From positions 15,119,783-15,183,782 of the forward strand of contig NC_079970.1 in NCBI RefSeq assembly GCF_029852145.1: DNA of 64,000 bases, in the 5' to 3' direction. A model generated the notes under the pieces. The model was not told the DNA's origin. It saw only the letters and a program-made list of their open reading frames with translations, and made no database searches. The stretch is from Microplitis mediator. Lineage: Eukaryota; Arthropoda; Insecta; Hymenoptera; Braconidae. The translations under genes and the position numbers were made by a program. How positions within the stretch are numbered: position 1 is the stretch's first letter; each line of letters opens with the position of its first letter. Positions 59,010 through 64,000 of this stretch are shown piece after piece.

Positions 59010-60370
59010 TCAGGGTTGAAAAGAAAAATTTGCGGTTAATTTTTCATCAATTTAGAAGTAACTTATTTTTACGATAAAAAAAAGTCGGTAATGTTCTTTC
59101 TTACCATTTCAGAAGGTAAGCAACTTTATACATAAAAATGTCAACTATTTGACGGTAAAAAAATACTTTACAATTTTTCAAGTCAAATTAACAATAAATT
59201 GATGTAAAAATTTGCCCGAAAATTCACGAAAATTTTTTTCTAGTCAACTGTTGAAGCGAATTTGCATTCTAATTCGGGTAGTAAATTAACGTTAAATTTT
59301 ATAGCAAGTTGTACATAAATTGTCGTCAAAAACGGAAAAGTCCGAAGTTGACCGACATTTGATGAAAAATTCAAGGAAACTTTTGCTAAAGCAAACTGTG
59401 CTATTAGGGTCCCTAATAGATTGATTTCCTGCAGTTTTACGGCGGATTAGCCGTATTCTACAGTGGATTTACCTGTTGTCTTATGATGGTTTTTTTATAT
59501 TTCACACTGGATTTCCCAACTGTTTTATGGTCGATTTACCATATTCTGCGGTGAATTTGTTGTATTTTACGAGTTTTGACGGTTTAAATTTTGCAGTGAA
59601 TCCACGGTAAACTTTACTAAAAACAGGTAAATTGCCGTACATGTGCGGTAAATTAGGTCCGCTAGGGTGATTGCGTTGAAAATACGCCCTAATAGCACAG
59701 TTTGATTTAGCAAAAGTTTCCTTGAATTTTTCGTCAAATTTCCGTCAACTTTAGGCTTTACCGTTTTTGACAACAATTTGTATGCAACTTGCTATTGAAT
59801 TTGACGTAAATTTACTGCCTGAATTAGAATGCAAATTCACTTCAAAAGTTGACGAGAAAAAAGTTGTCTTTATTTTTCAGGCAAATTTAATGTCAATCTA
59901 TCGTTAATTTAACTTGATAAATTGTTAAGTATATTTTTACCCTCAAATTGTAGACAATTTTAAGTATAAATTTGCTTACCTTCTGAAATGGTAAGAATGA
60001 ACATTACCGACTGTTTTTTTTCGTAAAAAGTTACCTTCAAATTAAAGAAAAGTTAACCGCTAATTTTTATTTTCAACTTTTGCTGTGAAATTGTTTTCAA
60101 ATTTGGGCAGCCGATTTCAGGTAATTTCAACATCAAATTACCGTCAATTTCAAGTAAAGTGGCTATTAGGGTGCTTACCTTCTGAAATGGTAAGAAAGAA
60201 CATTACCGACTTTTTTTTATCGTAAAAAGTTCCCTCTAAATTGAAGAAATATTAACCGCAAATTTTTCTTATCAACTTGTGCTGTGAAATTGTCGGCAAA
60301 TTCGGGCAGCATATTTCAGGCAATTTCAACATCAAATTACTGTTAATTTCAAGCTAAAGTGGCTATTAGG
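59010..60370. mobile_element. Inverted-repeat element directly upstream of TRIT1
   Basis: The left arm (59020-59410) and right arm (59690-60080, inverted) share AAATTTGCGGTTAA, GTCGGTAATGTTC, TTACCATTTCAGAAGGTAAG, GCATTCTAATTCGGG and AACTTTTGCTAAA. The centre (59410-59690) has TTACGG/CCGTAA-word sequence and may be a separate insertion bounded by CCCTAATAG. After the right arm, a ~195-base segment (GCTTACCTTCTGAAATGGTA to GTGGCTATTAGGG) is tandemly repeated, ending 60370. Confidence 0.7.
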
Positions 60371-60416
60371 GGAACTTAAAACATGCGTCGTTGAGCTTAT
60401 ATGTATATATATATAT

Positions 60417-60522
60417 AGTGGCGCATGCTCCACACTGTTCTTTTTCTCATGTCTCAGTAAGTCAGTACATTTTTCGTATACCGTATTTTTATGAAATAAT
60501 AGCAAACATTTAAGTTTTTGAC
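60417..60522 (+). promoter_or_regulatory. Probable TRIT1 promoter/5'UTR region
   Basis: The ~150 bases between the repeat block and the ATG are GC-richer at first (GTGGCGCATGCTCCACACTG) and contain TCAGTA motifs at ~60455-60470 that resemble arthropod initiators. No TATA box at the expected distance except a (TA)n run. Inferred from position only. Confidence 0.35.
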
Positions 60523-60639
60523 ATGTCGCGAGTGCCTATTCTCGTTATTTTAGGTTCAACGGGTACGGGAAAATCCCGTTTGAGTATAGAATTAGCCCAA
60601 AAATTTTCTGGGGAAATTATTTCTGCAGATAGTATGCAG
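60523..60639 (+). CDS. TRIT1: tRNA dimethylallyltransferase, first exon (partial)
   Basis: Encodes the first 39 residues of a MiaA/TRIT1-family enzyme, which transfers a dimethylallyl group to the N6 of A37 in tRNAs reading UNN codons. Residues 5-10 (PILVIL) form the first beta strand, residues 11-20 ([10 protein letters not shown]) the P-loop that binds the prenyl diphosphate, and residues 32-39 (EIISADSMQ end) the conserved D-S-x-Q segment. The exon ends at a good donor CAG|GTAAGA, phase 0, exactly before the V-Y-K stretch expected in this family. No long mitochondrial presequence precedes the domain from this ATG. The next exon is not in the remaining 3.36 kb, so the gene runs off the window to the right. 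It lies 150 bases downstream of an inverted-repeat element. Confidence 0.9.
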
Positions 60640-60898
60640 GTAAGATGCTAAGCAATTGCTAAATTTAAAAAATATCCATGTGCTTCAGTTTTAAGGTTAA
60701 AGGTTATAATTCAGTAATGCGTTACTGTAGATATTTATTTACTTTTTTTGTTTACAAATATAAAAACATTAATGTATTTTATAAATTAAATATTAACAAC
60801 CTTGATTGTAGTTGATCTAAAATTAAATTAGAATGTTTATTGTGCTTAAAGAGACATCACGTGTTTCTGATGTTGTTTGTTTTTGTTATTTTATTTCT

Positions 60899-61104
60899 GA
60901 GTGTGAATGTGGCAGACATCAGACAAATATAAAATTATAAATAAATGGAGTAAATAATTAATAAAATACAATTTTGAAAAAATGCGCACTTAAAAAATTT
61001 AAAAATTAATAAGAGCATAATTAATAAAAATATTTTTTTTTAAATTATTTACTTTATTTATTTATAATTTTAAATTTGTCTGATGGCTACTACATTCACG
61101 CTCG
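60899..61104. mobile_element. MITE H copy 2
   Basis: GAGTGTGAATGTGGCAGACA at left and the inverted GGCTACTACATTCACGCTC at right. Aligns along its length with 33574-33777, including TAAATGGAGTAAATAATTAA. Located in the TRIT1 intron. Confidence 0.85.
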
Positions 61105-61186
61105 TAATTTATTTGAATACTCGAAAAAATATCATTTATTCAATTCATAATTAAAATATGCTAGTGAATTTGATCAAAAATATTTA

Positions 61187-61936
61187 AGGTAGTACTACCG
61201 TTACCACAGGTGTCAAATTAGTGCTATGTGTAATTTGGCTAGAGTAGTATTTTTATTTGGCAACGCCGCATAAAAACTAAAGAGACAGAAATACATTCTG
61301 TTTCACTCAACATATGAGTTTATGCGAGGAAATCTATTGCGCATACATTTGTTTATTTTTACACTAATTATCAGTTGCGTATGTTTATTATCAAAAATGT
61401 CGGAGTTAAATTTAATAAACTGCACAAAAAAAGTATTTCGTTGGAAAGGTAAAAGAGTTACCGCAAAGGTATATAAAAAAAAAAAATTATCATATGTTTT
61501 TTAAAAATCTGTATAACACTGATATTCTCACATACCGCATTGGTGCATGTTTGAATTTCGCGCGCGTCCTAACCTTTTCTGCGGCGTTGCCACATTTAAG
61601 TCGACTAGTACTTTTTTCTCAATCATTTATTAATTGTTCTTATCACAGGCTCTGAGTTTATGGTTTTATTTGCACATAATATTCAATAAATTTTTCTCTT
61701 TCTATTGATACCAAAATTATAGAAATCTCAACGTCCAGTTTTGTGAAATAAAATAAAGTCTGTGATTTCCCATAAGGATCAATGTTAAACGCAAAAATTT
61801 GTAAATATTAATATCTTTTTTTCAGTGCTCTGTAGGCCTCCAAAAATTTAACTGCTTAATTATGATATTATAAAGTACCAATATGCCAAGTTTCATTAAA
61901 TTCTGAACGTCAATTCTAAAACCGGTAGTACTACCT
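61187..61936. mobile_element. Foldback Q (AGGTAGTACTACCG ends), 750 bp
   Basis: AGGTAGTACTACCG at left and CGGTAGTACTACCT at right, with TA on both sides. Inner inverted pair GGCAACGCCGCA / TGCGGCGTTGCC. The terminal sequence is itself a palindrome (GGTAGTACTACC). No coding capacity. Confidence 0.85.
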
Positions 61937-64000
61937 TAACAATGCTTCAGATTGTTCGTAATATGTAATTTATTGTACGAACGTTTACTGAGTATTTAAA
62001 TAGAAATTAAAATTAAATGTCATTGTGATATTATGGGCTTGACGTCATAAAATAAACAAATTTGTTGTGAGACCCCATGAAAAAAAATTATAAAAGAATA
62101 TATGTTAAAATATTTACAAAATGTATGAATTATGTATGAAAAATATATTTTTAATAGCTAACTTTTGACCGATTTTCGTATATATTTTAAATATACTTAA
62201 AGTATATCTTAGAATACATAAAAAATACATTTCTGAAAATAAAAAAAAAAAAGTTAGGAAAATCCAAAAGTGCACACCTCGAACGCTCATGTTGCAATGA
62301 AATATATAAATTATTAATTTTCTTTTTAATTACAAAATTTTTTAATAAATATCTAGAAAGAAATTCGTCGTTTTTTTTTTTAATTTAGTTAATTATATGA
62401 CAGTTGGTAATAAAAAAAAAAATTATTTGATGGTAAAGTAGAACCTTATGATATCAGCAAAGTTCGATGATAAAAAAAAAATTCCCGATAAAATAAAAAA
62501 ATGGCACTGTAGTGTGTGTTTGTTTACATGGAATAGTGCCGGTTTTAACAGAAATGATCTATTTAAAAAAAAACGAGAGGGTCTACAGTAGCGATTTCCA
62601 TTTTGTCAAGCCGTTCACGAAATATCCGTGCCACAGACTTTTTTTGGACTGCAGACTAACTGACGTCCACGATACATATTTCTTATTGAACTTTTTTTTA
62701 TTATAATACGTATCGGATAACTTAATGAAAGTATCAGTCTTATTAATTAGTGTTTCCTCTTTAGGTTTATGTGCTTTTTATAACGTGTGAGTGTGACATA
62801 AAAATAATATATACAGTTTAATGAGGAAAAGTCGAGTGACAGGTCCGTTATAAAGCACAACCTCGCCGCTTCGCGTTCGAGGCGTGCAAAATATATTTTT
62901 ATTTTATTTTACATTTTTTTCTGTCATACCGATATATTTTTCATAATCTTACGTGTAATTTTAATGTATTTTTAGAAATATTTTTTATACATATTTTATA
63001 TAAGGTAAAAGACCCAGTTATTGACCCTGGCCCAGTTTCTGAACTTTTCAACTTTTGCATGCCTTAAGCGCGAGCGTAGGTATGCTCTACTCTCGCCTAA
63101 AAATTAAAAACTGGGTTCCGTCAGAGTTTTTTTCAAATAAATAATAATAAAGTGGTTAAAGTAGGTCAGCCTTCATACCACAATTAAAGAAAACATCAAT
63201 GGTCATTTTTCTAAACAATAAACAGCTGGTCCAACCCACAATTTAGATAAAAAATGAATTTTTTAGAAAAAAATCCTGTAAAATACATGTAACACTCTTC
63301 TTGTAATCACCATAACTTTCGAAAAACAAAACGAATTCTTTCAAATTTTATTTCAATATATCCGTAAATTCATTGTGACAAACTGATTAAAAATCCACAT
63401 CTCTATCATTATTCGTTTAATTATAAAATAATAAAATGTGCACTGTCGAAGCTTAAAAATTTACATCTCAGGCTGCCATATATAAAAAAAATATATAAAC
63501 AGAGTTAGTGAAGACCTGCTTCTTCTATCGGAGCGTGCTAGATGGCGTTAGCAAAGATTTCCATTCTATCCGCGGGAATTTTTTAATATTTTCTATAATA
63601 ATTTTCTATTATAATAAATTAGTTTAATAGTTCCTAAAATGTAAGCAAAAAAAAAAAAAAGAAAAAAATAGGAGTCTTTATGAAAAAATTAACAAATCGT
63701 AACGTAAACATTTAATCTAAATAATTCGTGTATGACACGACCGCTTAAGGCATGCTCATTTGGATTTTCCAAACTTTTTTCTTACTTACTTGAAAAACTA
63801 TAATTAAAAAAAAAAATCAATTTTTTCTTAATTTATTGTAATTTATTCTGAGCCTAATTAATGGCAATTTAAAAAACATCGAAAATATTAACTGAATAAA
63901 AACATATAATTTAGCCATAAGTGGCTGAGGAAGCCATTTTTTAAGTAGAGTCTAAACAGTTTACGTTAGGAGGTACGGCGATTGACTGTACACTAATTAT

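Larger units (their letters stand above)
60640..64000 (+). other. TRIT1 intron 1 (open at window end)
   Basis: Starts GTAAGA. Holds an E-box CACGTG (60858-60863), MITE H copy 2 (60899-61104), foldback Q (61187-61936), a small GC-rich hairpin (CCTCGCCGCTTCGCGTTCGAGG region, 62862-62884), and an inverted pair GCATGCCTTAAGCG (63058) / CGCTTAAGGCATGC (63743). ORFs at 61322-61504 and 62512-62706 are not credible genes. Confidence 0.7.

Noticed and set aside
61469..61504. AAAG|GTATATAAA as TRIT1 exon 2 start
   Set aside because: Gives V-Y-K followed only by lysines and a stop, and it lies inside foldback Q.
62752..62790. TTAG|GTTTATG as the acceptor for TRIT1 exon 2
   Set aside because: It would give V-Y after the exon 1 Gln, but the next residues do not fit the K-G-L-D-I pattern of the family and a stop follows soon.

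Overview
This is nuclear DNA of an arthropod, most likely an insect. It is very AT-rich, has spliced genes with long introns, and is dominated by small non-autonomous transposons. A hymenopteran such as a braconid parasitoid wasp is my best guess, from base composition and repeat style only; the sequence does not prove it.

Coding content is sparse. The main gene is a Myc transcription factor on the + strand. Two coding exons (38271-39042 and 47196-47803) are separated by an 8.15 kb phase-1 intron and together encode about 459 aa, with Myc boxes I, II and III and a C-terminal basic helix-loop-helix leucine zipper. A possible upstream 5'UTR exon lies near 32.65-33.07 kb. At 60523-60639 is the first coding exon of a tRNA dimethylallyltransferase (TRIT1/MiaA family), whose later exons lie beyond the window. 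One further ORF of 147 codons (16575-17018, minus) looks protein-like but is unrecognised. A dissected LINE (7849-10600) keeps only the reverse transcriptase C-terminus and its 3' tail.

Layout. 0-5 kb: LTR fragment, then element B holding a nested CTTG-word element and a tRNA-like module. 5-8 kb: short GC-rich hairpins and a 5S rRNA-derived fragment. 7.8-10.6 kb: LINE split by two 480-bp MITEs, one of them itself interrupted. 10.6-16 kb: GGGG/CCCC-ended J elements and a GAGTAA-word element. 16-17 kb: unknown ORF. 18-24.5 kb: foldback element K with satellite arms, carrying three nested insertions. 26.4-29 kb: four abutting MITEs. 29-32.5 kb: mostly unique sequence. 32.5-48.6 kb: Myc locus, with many copies of an AACTTCCCGC-ended repeat. 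48.6-53 kb: microsatellites and a nested MITE pair. 53.5-57.5 kb: three large palindromes. 58.8-60.4 kb: more inverted repeats, directly upstream of the TRIT1 exon.

The most interesting signal is the repeat architecture. At least eight MITE-like families have bodies built almost wholly from degenerate copies of one short family-specific palindromic word (for example GGAGTGAATTCACTCC, ACGGTA/TACCGT, GAGTAA/TTACTC). Several of them share an ACACGGA-like terminus while carrying different words. Nested insertions with empty sites visible inside this same window prove mobility and give target-site duplications directly. No bacterial-type operon, CRISPR array or complete transposase gene was seen.
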